NCBI GenBank assembly: GCA_020444415.1
Contig: JAHLLA010000004.1
Coordinates: 1-64,000 of the forward strand
DNA length: 64,000 nucleotides
Direction: 5' to 3'
Source of the DNA: Bacteroidota bacterium
GTDB lineage: Bacteria > Bacteroidota > Bacteroidia > Bacteroidales > F082
The notes beneath the pieces were generated by a model. It was not told where the DNA came from. It did no database searches and was given only the letters and a program-made list of their open reading frames with translations. The position numbers and the translations under genes were made by a program. Shown in pieces: positions 54,800 through 63,599 of the stretch. Numbering within the stretch: the first letter of the stretch is position 1; each line of letters starts with the position of its first letter.

Positions 54800-56908
54800 A
54801 TGAAAAAATTACTACTTAACACAATATTAGCCTTTGGACTGCTCTCTGGTTCAATAGCTCAACAAACAAGCTGGTTCTGGACGAATCCGACTCCTCAGGC
54901 ATCTGATCTTATGGAAGTTGTTTTTACGTCCCAGAATATAGGATATGCAGTGGGAGAATTTGGTATCATTATGAAAACCACAGATGGTGGGCAAAACTGG
55001 GAAATCCTGCAAATGGGAAAACCCTACAAATTATGGACAGTCTTTTTTATCAACGACAATGAGGGATGGGTAGCTGGTGGCGATGGATGGCTAATTGATG
55101 CTTCAAGTATCATTTTACATACTTCTGATGGGGGTCAAACCTGGACAGAACAACCAACAAATATCAACTATCCTATTCTTGGTATATGCTTTGTAAATTC
55201 GAGTATCGGGATCGCGACAGGATTGAGAGGAACAATTCTCAGGACAATCGACAGCGGTGATCATTGGACTGAAATCAATTCAGGAGTAAATGCTCAGTTA
55301 GAGGGGATATCCTTCATTGATGAAAATAATGGCTTTATACTAGGTTATGGAATGTTATTGATCACCCACGATGGAGGTCTAACATGGGCTTCAAATACAG
55401 CGGGAATTCCTGAATCCTCAACATCCATTTATTTTACTTCAAGTACAGTTGGTTATTCGGCAGGACGGGATGGCGCTATTTACAAAACTACTGATGGAGG
55501 ATTGAATTGGGAACAGAAACACTCAGAAGATTTGCATCACCTGAATGGACTATTTTTCGAAGATGATAATAATGGGACAGCAGTTGGTAGATGGGGAACC
55601 ATTTTACAAACAAATGATGGAGGAGAAACCTGGAATTTAAAATATGATACCAGTGAGCCGGATTATAATTCAGTTTGGTATTCTGATCATTCGAACGGTT
55701 ACATTGTTGGAGCTAGAGGCTATTTGTATCAAACAATTGACGCTGGAACTACATGGAACAGTAGGCTATATAGTTTTACCGATATGAATATCCAGGATTG
55801 TTATTTTACAGATACACAAACAGGATATGCGGTATTCAATAACGGAACGGGTATACAGACCTCTGATGGTGGTGAAACATGGAACACAATGGATATGGGA
55901 AACACCAATAGCCTGTATGATATTTATTTCTTTAATGATCAAATCGGATATGCCTGTGGGGAGAACAGCACCATCATTAAAACGACAGATGCAGGAGCAA
56001 GCTGGCAAAATATTTCAATAGCAGGCGACTATGGAATTCATTCAATCGTTTTTTTAGATGAGGTTACAGGATTTATATGCGGATCGCATAAATCGATCTT
56101 TAAAACTACTGATGGAGGCTCCACGTGGCAAGAAAAGTCTTCAGGAACATCAGTTTTTCTTCGAACCCTGTTTTTTATTGATGAGATGACAGGCTTTGCA
56201 GCAGGCACAGCATCAACGGTATTAAAAACTCTCGATGGAGGTGAGTCCTGGATTAGTCAATCATTACCGTTAAGCACAGGGATTGAAGATATCTGGTTTA
56301 TAAATGAGGATATTGGACTTGCTGTTGGAGGAGGACATATTTTTAGGACTTCAGATGGTGGAAATGTTTGGGAGGTTGTTGAAGTAGGTCCTATCCCCTC
56401 TTTATATTCAATGCACTTTACCGATTCACAAACAGGCTATGTCGTAGGTATGTTTGGTACAATGTCCAAAACAACTGATGCTGGGGTTTCATGGCAGGTT
56501 CAACAATATTGTACCAGCAACTTCAGGACTGTCTATTTTCCTTCGTCAGATACAGGCTATGTTATGGGGAACCAAGGTGTGATGATGAAGACCGTAGATG
56601 GCGGTAGTTATCCAAATGGAATTGGATCGATGATCACTGGTGTTATTGATAACAACTTTCTTATGCAGAACTATCCCAATCCATTTACGCAAAGCACAAC
56701 CATTGAGTTTAAAATTATCGAACCGGCTTATACTACCCTGGTGATATTTGACCAACTTGGAAAAATGGTAGCCAGTCTGATTCACGCAGAAAAACCAGCA
56801 GGGGATAATCAGATCGAATTTCAAAGCAAGGGTTTGCCTCCGGGTATCTATTACTACAGGCTCTCAGTTGGAAAATATACCCAAACAAAAAAATTGATTA
56901 TTAAATAG
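54800..56908 (+). CDS. Secreted YCF48-type 14-repeat propeller protein with T9SS sorting domain (copy 2)
   Basis: A 702-residue paralogue of the preceding gene. The start is at 54800 (MKKLLLNTILAFGLL), since the reading frame upstream to 54761 lies inside the leader hairpin. The body again has 14 YCF48/BNR motifs, the last degenerate (TVDGGSYPN), directly followed by the sorting domain (FLMQNYPNPFTQSTTIEFKI ... TQTKKLIIK). The same repeat count in both paralogues supports a fixed two-propeller architecture. The divergence in sequence is considerable, so the duplication is not recent, unlike the leader. Confidence 0.86.
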   Translation: MKKLLLNTILAFGLLSGSIAQQTSWFWTNPTPQASDLMEVVFTSQNIGYAVGEFGIIMKTTDGGQNWEILQMGKPYKLWTVFFINDNEGWVAGGDGWLIDASSIILHTSDGGQTWTEQPTNINYPILGICFVNSSIGIATGLRGTILRTIDSGDHWTEINSGVNAQLEGISFIDENNGFILGYGMLLITHDGGLTWASNTAGIPESSTSIYFTSSTVGYSAGRDGAIYKTTDGGLNWEQKHSEDLHHLNGLFFEDDNNGTAVGRWGTILQTNDGGETWNLKYDTSEPDYNSVWYSDHSNGYIVGARGYLYQTIDAGTTWNSRLYSFTDMNIQDCYFTDTQTGYAVFNNGTGIQTSDGGETWNTMDMGNTNSLYDIYFFNDQIGYACGENSTIIKTTDAGASWQNISIAGDYGIHSIVFLDEVTGFICGSHKSIFKTTDGGSTWQEKSSGTSVFLRTLFFIDEMTGFAAGTASTVLKTLDGGESWISQSLPLSTGIEDIWFINEDIGLAVGGGHIFRTSDGGNVWEVVEVGPIPSLYSMHFTDSQTGYVVGMFGTMSKTTDAGVSWQVQQYCTSNFRTVYFPSSDTGYVMGNQGVMMKTVDGGSYPNGIGSMITGVIDNNFLMQNYPNPFTQSTTIEFKIIEPAYTTLVIFDQLGKMVASLIHAEKPAGDNQIEFQSKGLPPGIYYYRLSVGKYTQTKKLIIK

Positions 56909-56997
56909 TAAATTGCAAAGTGCGGAGCGTAAGGGAAATAGGTTAATTACAATCCTCTATGCGCTCTGCGCAATGTAGCAGGCATAACAAAAAAAAT
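56909..56997 (+). repeat. Intergenic leader cassette, copy 2
   Basis: By eye this cassette differs from the copy at 54711-54799 at about seven of the 84-89 shared positions and has exactly the same length up to the start codon. The inverted repeat is kept (GCGGAGCG ... CGCTCTGC, one G-T pair). Confidence 0.8.
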
Positions 56998-58059
56998 ATG
57001 AAAAAAATTCTACTCTCAATCATTGTTTTAAGTATTGTCTATTCTTTAAACGGTCAAACCTTTGGAAATGCTGTCGATTTAGATGGCATTGACGATTATG
57101 CAGTTGTGCAGCATCATCCCAGCCTCAATCCTATGAACGGAAGCTGGAGTGTGGCATTCTGGATAAAAGCTGCCAATAAAGACCAGATAGCCCCAGTGGT
57201 AATGAAACGATTACCTGAGGCACCTTACACCCAGTATTCATATGGTTTTGGCAAAGACGATCCACACAATCCCGAGCCGGGTAAAAGATTGCGTGTAAAC
57301 CATATCGAGGTCCCCGGCGAGTCAGAAAGAAGCGGTTATACAACCGAAGAATATATTGACGGTGACTGGCACCATATTGCTTTTGTGGCAGATAAAGCAG
57401 CAGATGGTATTATTATTTATGTTGATGGCTCGCCGGTAGAATTTTTTCCGCTGTATTATTATGGAGAATGGCCTGATGTAAGCATCACAAATGACCTGAT
57501 CATTGCCAGCGGTAGCTCAGGGGCCAAAATTGAAGGCCCTTTGGACGAACTGAGTATCTGGAACAAAGCCTTAAACATGGGACAGATACAGCAAATCATG
57601 TATGATACCCTTTCATCCGAATATTATGCAACTGCCGACAGCGGCCTGGTAGCTTACTATCGTTTTGATGAATTTGAGGATTTAGGAGCAGGGAACGCAG
57701 GCACTGATGATTTTCGCGATCTTTCTTCATTTGGCAACCATGCGGATTCCGAAGGAAATCCTGTTTTAATTCCCTCCGGTATCTTCGTTGGAATGGAAGA
57801 AAAACCAGGCCTTGATAAAATCCTGCTTTATCCCAATCCGGCAAAATACAAGTTCACAATTGAATGTTCCATTTTTCAAGTTGAGGAGGCCACGCTTGAG
57901 ATTTTTGACCTGCATGGCAGGAAACTGCATGAAAAACAAATCCCGAAAGGAAATGAAACTATTGAAATTGATCTAAGCACTTTGGGAAGCGGAATTTATT
58001 TCTGCAAGTTAATAACAGAAAAAGGTAATGCAACAAAGAAATTAATTATTCAAAAATGA
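56998..58059 (+). CDS. Secreted LamG/concanavalin-like protein with T9SS sorting domain
   Basis: A 353-residue exported protein with signal peptide (about 1-18, ...SLNGQ). Residues about 25-225 form a LamG/concanavalin-A-like jelly roll: GNAVDLDGIDDYAVV, WSVAFWIKAANK, DGDWHHIAFVADK, IYVDGSPVEF and LDELSIWNKALNMGQIQ. Such domains bind carbohydrates or proteins. The sorting domain starts ILLYPNPAKYK and ends NATKKLIIQK. The start at 56998 follows the leader cassette; the in-frame ATG at 56959 lies inside it. The last 22 residues are identical to those of the next gene. Confidence 0.87.
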   Translation: MKKILLSIIVLSIVYSLNGQTFGNAVDLDGIDDYAVVQHHPSLNPMNGSWSVAFWIKAANKDQIAPVVMKRLPEAPYTQYSYGFGKDDPHNPEPGKRLRVNHIEVPGESERSGYTTEEYIDGDWHHIAFVADKAADGIIIYVDGSPVEFFPLYYYGEWPDVSITNDLIIASGSSGAKIEGPLDELSIWNKALNMGQIQQIMYDTLSSEYYATADSGLVAYYRFDEFEDLGAGNAGTDDFRDLSSFGNHADSEGNPVLIPSGIFVGMEEKPGLDKILLYPNPAKYKFTIECSIFQVEEATLEIFDLHGRKLHEKQIPKGNETIEIDLSTLGSGIYFCKLITEKGNATKKLIIQK

Positions 58060-58094
58060 AAAATTCTGTCATTTCGACCGCAGGGAGAAATCCC
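57994..58094 (+). repeat. Sorting-domain/3'-flank duplication, copy A
   Basis: A 101-bp block starting in the sorting-domain codons and running past the stop codon into the intergenic inverted repeat recurs at 59325-59425 with 99 of 101 bases identical (counted by eye). Confidence 0.85.
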
Positions 58095-58147
58095 CCGGGA
58101 AAGCACCACTGCACTCAGGAGATTTCTCGCTATCGCTCGAATTGACA
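58067..58147. repeat. Imperfect inverted repeat, TGTCAttTCGAc class
   Basis: The left arm TGTCATTTCGACCGC...GAGAAATC pairs with the right arm GATTTCTC...CGAATTGACA. This type of intergenic palindrome is frequent in Bacteroidota genomes. Confidence 0.7.
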
Positions 58148-58169
58148 ACATAACTTAAAATATTCAACC

Positions 58170-59390
58170 ATGAAAAAGTACTTTTTCCTTTTAACATTTG
58201 CCCTTTGTTTTGTCACGTTCTCTTTCTCTCAAGAGTATGGCTGGATAGATTTAAGCGATAATCTTCCGGATAACGCATTTCCGATCACAGATATTTTCTT
58301 TCTTAATGAAAATGAAGGTTGGGTTACAGCAAGCAGTGTCAATGAAATTTACCATACAACGGATGGCGGACTCACTTTTGAAACACAGACCACGCTTCAA
58401 CCATCCCAAACAATTTACATGCTCAACGAATTGGAGGGATTTGCAGGGGGGCAAAGTGGTGCTGTACATCATACTTCCGATGGTGGTGAAACCTGGAGTT
58501 TAATCAACAATTTCCTGCCTGGCACCATCTTCTCCATGTCATTTCCCCCTGATAGCGATACCGGTTACATCTGTGGAAACGATGGATGGGTGGGGAAAAT
58601 TAATTCCATCCATGTGTTTGACCAGGAAAAACTGGTGAATGCAAATTTATATGCCATTAGTTTTCCTGCCAAAGGAGAAGGATGGGTTTGTGGTGGATCA
58701 ATTATCAGGCATTATATAAATGGTGTTTGGACTGCCGAATTGAGTGCAATGTTAGGAGGTTATAATGCAATGCATTTCATTGATGCTCAGAATGGATGGA
58801 TTGGAGGGGACGGCGGCCAACTGATTCACACAAGCAATGGGTATGACTTTGAAACTCAACGGCCTTATGGCAGCGGGGCAACTTTGAACGGCATTTATGC
58901 CATCAATCCATTGAACGCCTGGGCTGTCGGCTACCATTATATCATCAAGACCAATGATTCAGGAAATACCTGGGCACTCGACTCTGTTCCTTTGGGGGGC
59001 AGTGGGACACTCGCCAGCGTTTTTTTTCTCAATAAAAACCTGGGATATGTATCCGGTTACAAACAAGATGATGAGCTCATTTCCTTACCTGCATTATTTA
59101 AGTATACGGGAATATCAGCCGTGGCAGAAGGACAAAAAAACACTTTAAGTTGTGAGCTATATCCAAATCCTGCAAATGATAAATTGGAAGTCCGGAGTTT
59201 AGAGTTTGGTGTTAACGGTGGTACAATTGAGATTTATGATGTAAACGGAAGAATACTTATTGAAAAACACATCCCGCCTGGAAATGAAACCATTGAAATA
59301 GATGTAAGCAGTTTTGAAGGCGGGATTTATTTCTGCAAGTTAATAACAGAAAAAGGTAATGCAACAAAGAAATTAATTATTCAAAAATGA
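58170..59390 (+). CDS. Secreted shorter YCF48-type protein with T9SS sorting domain
   Basis: A 406-residue exported protein (signal about 1-20, FSFSQ). The body contains about six YCF48-like repeats (TTDGGLTFE, TSDGGETWS, GWVCGGS, GWIGGDGG..TSNGYDFE, TNDSGNTWA), which fits one propeller. It thus resembles half of the proteins at 52608 and 54800, but its sorting domain is the other type (ELYPNPANDKLEV ... GNETIEIDVS ... NATKKLIIQK) and almost matches that of the LamG protein upstream. The export module was probably exchanged by recombination. Confidence 0.86.
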   Translation: MKKYFFLLTFALCFVTFSFSQEYGWIDLSDNLPDNAFPITDIFFLNENEGWVTASSVNEIYHTTDGGLTFETQTTLQPSQTIYMLNELEGFAGGQSGAVHHTSDGGETWSLINNFLPGTIFSMSFPPDSDTGYICGNDGWVGKINSIHVFDQEKLVNANLYAISFPAKGEGWVCGGSIIRHYINGVWTAELSAMLGGYNAMHFIDAQNGWIGGDGGQLIHTSNGYDFETQRPYGSGATLNGIYAINPLNAWAVGYHYIIKTNDSGNTWALDSVPLGGSGTLASVFFLNKNLGYVSGYKQDDELISLPALFKYTGISAVAEGQKNTLSCELYPNPANDKLEVRSLEFGVNGGTIEIYDVNGRILIEKHIPPGNETIEIDVSSFEGGIYFCKLITEKGNATKKLIIQK

Positions 59391-59425
59391 AATATTCTGT
59401 CATCTCGACCGCAGGGAGAAATCCC
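59325..59425 (+). repeat. Sorting-domain/3'-flank duplication, copy B
   Basis: Second copy of the 101-bp block at 57994-58094. The two differences lie after the stop codon. Confidence 0.85.
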
Positions 59426-59500
59426 TTGATTTTGTGCGGTTGTCAGAGGAGGCCTCTCGTCGCTTCGCTTCCCTGCCGGAAGGTAGGCCTCGAAATGACA
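59398..59500. repeat. Imperfect inverted repeat, same class as 58067-58147
   Basis: The left arm is nearly the same as at 58067, while the interior and right arm differ (GGCCTC...CCTGCCGG...AGGCCTCGAAATGACA). The shared left arm is part of the 101-bp duplication. Confidence 0.7.
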
Positions 59501-59523
59501 AAATAATTTTTAAAAACCAAGCC

Positions 59524-61623
59524 ATGAAAAAAGTAATTATCCTCTTCATTTGTTCACTGTTTAGTATTCAACTCGCAGTATCCCAAACAGCCTCCAATAT
59601 CAGCTTAGTCAGCCGATGGCCCCACGGCGCTTGTTATGCCGCTACACCAAATGGCGATTACGCTTATGTTGGAATTGGAGATGCAATGCAGGTAGTTGAC
59701 ATTTCCAATGCTGAAGCACCGTTTTGTGTAGGACAGGAAATGTTGCCAAACTTCATACACCAAATTTTTATTTTAGGTGATTATGCATATGTGGCAGCCG
59801 ATTCTTCCGGCTTGCGCATTGTAGATATCAGCAACCCCGTCTCCCCTCAGGAAACTGGTTTTTATGATACAGGCGGATGTGCGTACGACGTTTATGTGGA
59901 AGGCAGTTATGCCTATGTAGCTGATGGAAATAATGGTTTGCGCATTATTGATGTAAGTAATCCAGCTTCGCCCCAAGAGGTAAGTTTCTACATGATAAAT
60001 GGTTGTGAAAATGTTTTTTTAGCGGGAAGTTATGCATACATCACCTGGTTTTATGGTTTGGCTATCATAGACATAACTGACCCTCTTTCACCGCAGGAAG
60101 TCAAAGTTTATTCTGGCGGCATGTACACTGGCCTTTTCGTTGAAGGAAATTATGCCTATTTATCTGAAAATAGTGTGGGCTTATCTATCCTTGACATAAG
60201 CGACCCGCAACAGATATGGACAGTTGGATGGGTAAATTTGTCGGGGTATTGTCTGGATATATATAAGCAAAATGGAAATGCATTTGTTGCAAGAGATGGT
60301 TGGGGCCTGCAAATAATTGACATCAGCAATCCTGCCTCACCAGTGGACATGGGTAATGTGAATACCTGGGACGCAAGGGCTGTTTTTGCCACAGAGAGTT
60401 ATGTTTATATTGGTGACGGATATGCCGGGATGCGCATCATAGATATTAGCGATATCGAATCACCGCTTGAAGCTGGTTTGTATGATCCTGGAGAATATGC
60501 AATGGACATTTACCTGAAGGATGGCATTGCATTTTTAGCTGATGATGCTGATGGCTTGCGTATTATTGATGTGTCCAATCCGGCACAACCTCTTCAGGTT
60601 GGCCTTTATCTTACAGATGGATTGGCCAGGGGTGTATATGTGCAAGAAAACTACGCATACATTGCCAATAAGGAAGGTTTACGCATTATTGATGTGAGTA
60701 ATGTTTCGGCACCAGCTCAGGTAGGTTCTTTTAACACAACCGGTGATGCACAAAACGTCTTTGTGTCTGGCTCATTTGCCTATGTGGCGGACTGGTTAAA
60801 AGGACTGCGCATAATTGATGTGAGCGATCCGCTTACACCGCAGGAAGTGGGCTATTTAGATACGGGAGGTTTTGCAAGTGATGTTGAGATAGTTGGTAAT
60901 TATGCCTATTTAGCTGATATGGCCGATGGCCTGCGCATTATTGATGTCAGTAACCCTGTGGCTCCGCAAGAAGTAGGTTTTTACGACACCGATGGCGATG
61001 CCTATGATGTATTTGTTGATAATGGCTATGCCTATATTGCGGAAAGCACTGGCAGTTATGGACTTTGTATCATCAACGTTAGCAACCCTGTTTCCCCCCA
61101 GAAAGTGGGGTCTGTTAATACTCCCGGCTCATCGCATGGTGTTTATGTAAATGACAATTGGGCTTATATCGCTGACATGAATTCCGGCATACGGCTTATT
61201 GACATCAGCGACCCGTCCTCACCCGTTGAAGCTGGATATTACGATACGAAAGATTATGCTCAAAGTGTTTTTGTAGTTGGAGAAAGCATCTATCTGGCTG
61301 ATGGAAATGATGGGCTTTACATTTTAGAAAATGATTTTCTGGTTGGTATCCATGAGTCAATTAACGATATAAAAGATCACGATTTCATAATATACCCCAA
61401 TCCTGCTTGTTCATTCCTCAGTCTGCAATCCGAAGTCTTTAGCCTCCAATCTACAGTTGTGGAAATTTACGATTTGAACGGCAGAAAGCTACTTGAAATA
61501 CAAATTCCGGCTGGAAATGAAACTATTGAAGTTGATGTAAGCCAAATGCCAAGTGGGGTGTATTGCTGCCGGTTAAGTGCTGAAAATAAAAACTTAACAA
61601 AAAAACTAATCATTCAAAAATAA
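59524..61623 (+). CDS. Secreted LVIVD-repeat protein with T9SS sorting domain
   Basis: A 699-residue exported protein with signal peptide (MKKVIILFICSLFSIQLAVSQ). The body is 13 tandem LVIVD repeats of about 43 residues, each with the pattern GLRIIDVSNPxxPQEVG-x-Y-D-T and AYVAD, plus a final half repeat (GLYILEND). They form a beta-propeller. The sorting domain begins IIYPNPACSF and ends NLTKKLIIQK. The start at 59524 is taken because upstream codons lie in the inverted repeat. The repeat DNA is tandem as well, so the gene is prone to length change. Function unknown; such repeats are thought to be adhesive or structural. Confidence 0.88.
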   Translation: MKKVIILFICSLFSIQLAVSQTASNISLVSRWPHGACYAATPNGDYAYVGIGDAMQVVDISNAEAPFCVGQEMLPNFIHQIFILGDYAYVAADSSGLRIVDISNPVSPQETGFYDTGGCAYDVYVEGSYAYVADGNNGLRIIDVSNPASPQEVSFYMINGCENVFLAGSYAYITWFYGLAIIDITDPLSPQEVKVYSGGMYTGLFVEGNYAYLSENSVGLSILDISDPQQIWTVGWVNLSGYCLDIYKQNGNAFVARDGWGLQIIDISNPASPVDMGNVNTWDARAVFATESYVYIGDGYAGMRIIDISDIESPLEAGLYDPGEYAMDIYLKDGIAFLADDADGLRIIDVSNPAQPLQVGLYLTDGLARGVYVQENYAYIANKEGLRIIDVSNVSAPAQVGSFNTTGDAQNVFVSGSFAYVADWLKGLRIIDVSDPLTPQEVGYLDTGGFASDVEIVGNYAYLADMADGLRIIDVSNPVAPQEVGFYDTDGDAYDVFVDNGYAYIAESTGSYGLCIINVSNPVSPQKVGSVNTPGSSHGVYVNDNWAYIADMNSGIRLIDISDPSSPVEAGYYDTKDYAQSVFVVGESIYLADGNDGLYILENDFLVGIHESINDIKDHDFIIYPNPACSFLSLQSEVFSLQSTVVEIYDLNGRKLLEIQIPAGNETIEVDVSQMPSGVYCCRLSAENKNLTKKLIIQK

Positions 61624-61630
61624 ATAACCT

Positions 61631-61764
61631 CGTCATTGCGAGCATCGGGAGATGGACCAAAGCGCAGCGTGAAGCAATCTCAATCAGCTAAAAAACAAAT
61701 AAACCTAAAAAAAGAGATCGCTTCACGCCGACACGCAATCTCACCCACGGGGTTCGCGATGACG
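61631..61764. repeat. 134-bp inverted repeat, CGTCATTGCGAG class
   Basis: Arms of 51 nt each (61631-61681 and 61714-61764) pair imperfectly around an A-rich loop; the outer CGTCAT-CGCGA and the inner CGTGAAGC-ATCTC parts match best. This is a familiar intergenic palindrome type of the phylum and could be a degraded miniature mobile element. Confidence 0.78.
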
Positions 61765-61788
61765 GAATAAAATTTACAAACAGTTATC

Positions 61789-61809
61789 CCTGCCTGATCG
61801 GCAGACAGG
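61789..61809. repeat. CCTGCCTG...CAGACAGG palindrome
   Basis: A 21-bp imperfect palindrome just after the large inverted repeat. It looks like the short CCTGCC/GGCAGG elements often dispersed in such genomes. Confidence 0.6.
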
Positions 61810-62045
61810 CTTCACTTCGTTCAGGATGCCAACAAAAACATGGTCTTTTTAAAAACGTCTCATTCAAAAACAACTCATCATTCCAATCCCGAATTATCAC
61901 GAGCGTACTCTCTGATTAGGAGCGTGCCTCCCTGTGAATAATAGAATTGTAAAGCAGCAAATCAACATCCATAAAAATACTAGCCTCAAACAAACATCAG
62001 CTTCTTGTATTTCATTTATATTCGCCTGTAATAAATCAGGCCCGA

Positions 62046-62792
62046 ATGCACCTATATAAAAGCTACATATTTGCTATTGTCCGAAAACTTAGGGCTGCTA
62101 TTGCTGACCTGTTACCCATAGTTTTAGTAGTTGTTTTTTTCCAGGTAATCGTTATCAGGCAACCATTCCCCCATGTATGGGACGTCATTTTGGGAATCTT
62201 GTTTGTTGTGGTGGGATTGATGCTTTTTGTTGAAGGCCTCGAAATTGGATTGTTTCCAATTGGCGAAACTATGGCCTATGCCCTGGCAAAAAAGGGAAGT
62301 CTGCTGTGGTTGATGATCTTTGCATTTAGCCTTGGGTTTTCAACGACAATTGCCGAACCCGCTTTAATCGCTGTATCCCAGGAAGCCGCAATTGTTTCAT
62401 CGGTTGCCGGATTAATTGAAAATGACAAAGTAACCATGGACAATTACGCCTTGGGCTTACGTTTATCAGTAGCTTTATCTGTTGGTCTTGCCATCGTAAT
62501 TGGGGTATTACGTATTTTAAAAGGATGGCCAATTTATTATTTGATTATTGGCGGTTACATCCTGGTGATGCTGATGACCATGGTTGCCCCCGAGGAAATA
62601 ATTGGTCTGGCATACGATGCTGGTGGCGTAACAACATCAACGATTACCGTACCCCTTGTTACCGCGCTTGGGGTAGGGCTTGCAAATGTGATCAAAGGGC
62701 GAAGTCCGCTTACTGATGGTTTTGGACTCATTGCTTTTGCATCACTATTACCAATGATTTTTGTTATGGCTTATGGCATGTTATGGTTTTAA
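62046..62792 (+). CDS. DUF1538 membrane protein (first)
   Basis: A 248-residue inner-membrane protein with about seven helices. It has [22 protein letters not shown] near the start, [18 protein letters not shown] in the middle and [23 protein letters not shown] with [20 protein letters not shown] at the end. These are DUF1538 signatures; the two STTIAEP and TTSTITVP segments look like the re-entrant elements of an inverted-repeat transporter. No substrate is established for the family. It is followed after 18 bp by a second DUF1538 gene and then by a P-II-like gene, so all three form one operon. Confidence 0.85.
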   Translation: MHLYKSYIFAIVRKLRAAIADLLPIVLVVVFFQVIVIRQPFPHVWDVILGILFVVVGLMLFVEGLEIGLFPIGETMAYALAKKGSLLWLMIFAFSLGFSTTIAEPALIAVSQEAAIVSSVAGLIENDKVTMDNYALGLRLSVALSVGLAIVIGVLRILKGWPIYYLIIGGYILVMLMTMVAPEEIIGLAYDAGGVTTSTITVPLVTALGVGLANVIKGRSPLTDGFGLIAFASLLPMIFVMAYGMLWF

Positions 62793-62810
62793 CTTAAAAA
62801 ATAATATTTG

Positions 62811-63599
62811 ATGGGAATGTTTATGGAATTTATTGAGGTGTTACTTTATACTTTCCGTGATGTATTGCCGATATTAATATTGATCATCATATTTCAGGTG
62901 GCAGTTTTAAGGCAGCCCATCCCGCATCTGAAAAAAGTAATACTCGGCGGGGTTTATGTGATTCTAGGTCTCTCGTTGTTCCTGATAGGACTGGAAAAGG
63001 CCCTTTTTCCTGTAGGTAAAATTATGGCCACGCAACTTTCCAGTCCGGCTTTTATTGGCCAAACAGAAAATGAAGTTTCATATTGGTGGTCATATTATTG
63101 GATTTACATTTTTGCAGCACTTATCGGGTTCTCTACTACAATTGCCGAACCATCGCTTATCGCTGTGGCAATTAAAGCCAGTGAGGTTTCTGCTGGAACG
63201 GTAAGCCAGCTCGGTTTGCGCATAATTGTAGCCGTTGGTGTAGCATTTGCACTTGCATTAGGCACCTTCAGGATAGTAACCGGAACACCCTTATATTTAT
63301 ATATTTTGGTAGGGTATGTTGTTGTAATTATCCAAACCATTTTCGCACCAAAAAAACTCATTGCACTGGCTTATGATTCGGGTGGCGTAACAACGTCTAC
63401 CGTTACTGTGCCACTGGTAGCAGCTCTCGGGTTGGGTCTTTCAAGTGCAGTGCCTGGTCGTAGCCCAGCCATTGATGGATTTGGGCTTATTGCATTTGCA
63501 AGCCTATTTCCAATAATTACAGTACTGGGATATGCCCAGTTTATGGAATTGAAAATTAAATTGTTAAAAAAAATAAAAACAGAAGACGATGCAATTTAA
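62811..63599 (+). CDS. DUF1538 membrane protein (second)
   Basis: A 262-residue homologue of the preceding protein with the same elements ([81 protein letters not shown]). In other organisms the two halves are often fused in one chain, so the pair probably forms a heterodimer. I chose the ATG at 62811; the TTG at 62808 directly before it is the alternative. The end overlaps the P-II-like gene by 11 bp, so translation is coupled. The last residues are basic and then acidic (KIKLLKKIKTEDDAI) and could contact the regulator. Confidence 0.85.
   Translation: MGMFMEFIEVLLYTFRDVLPILILIIIFQVAVLRQPIPHLKKVILGGVYVILGLSLFLIGLEKALFPVGKIMATQLSSPAFIGQTENEVSYWWSYYWIYIFAALIGFSTTIAEPSLIAVAIKASEVSAGTVSQLGLRIIVAVGVAFALALGTFRIVTGTPLYLYILVGYVVVIIQTIFAPKKLIALAYDSGGVTTSTVTVPLVAALGLGLSSAVPGRSPAIDGFGLIAFASLFPIITVLGYAQFMELKIKLLKKIKTEDDAI

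Larger units (their letters stand above)
61624..62045. other. 422-bp gap with inverted repeats
   Basis: This gap holds the 134-bp inverted repeat at 61631-61764 and a short palindrome at 61789-61809. The remaining 230 bp contain no gene I accept. A weak TATATTCG at 62017-62024 could be the -7 element of the DUF1538 operon, without a fitting -33 element. Confidence 0.6.

Noticed and set aside
59800-61330. Regular direct repeats suggesting a CRISPR or satellite array
   Set aside because: The repeats are about 129 bp, in frame and code for LVIVD propeller units.
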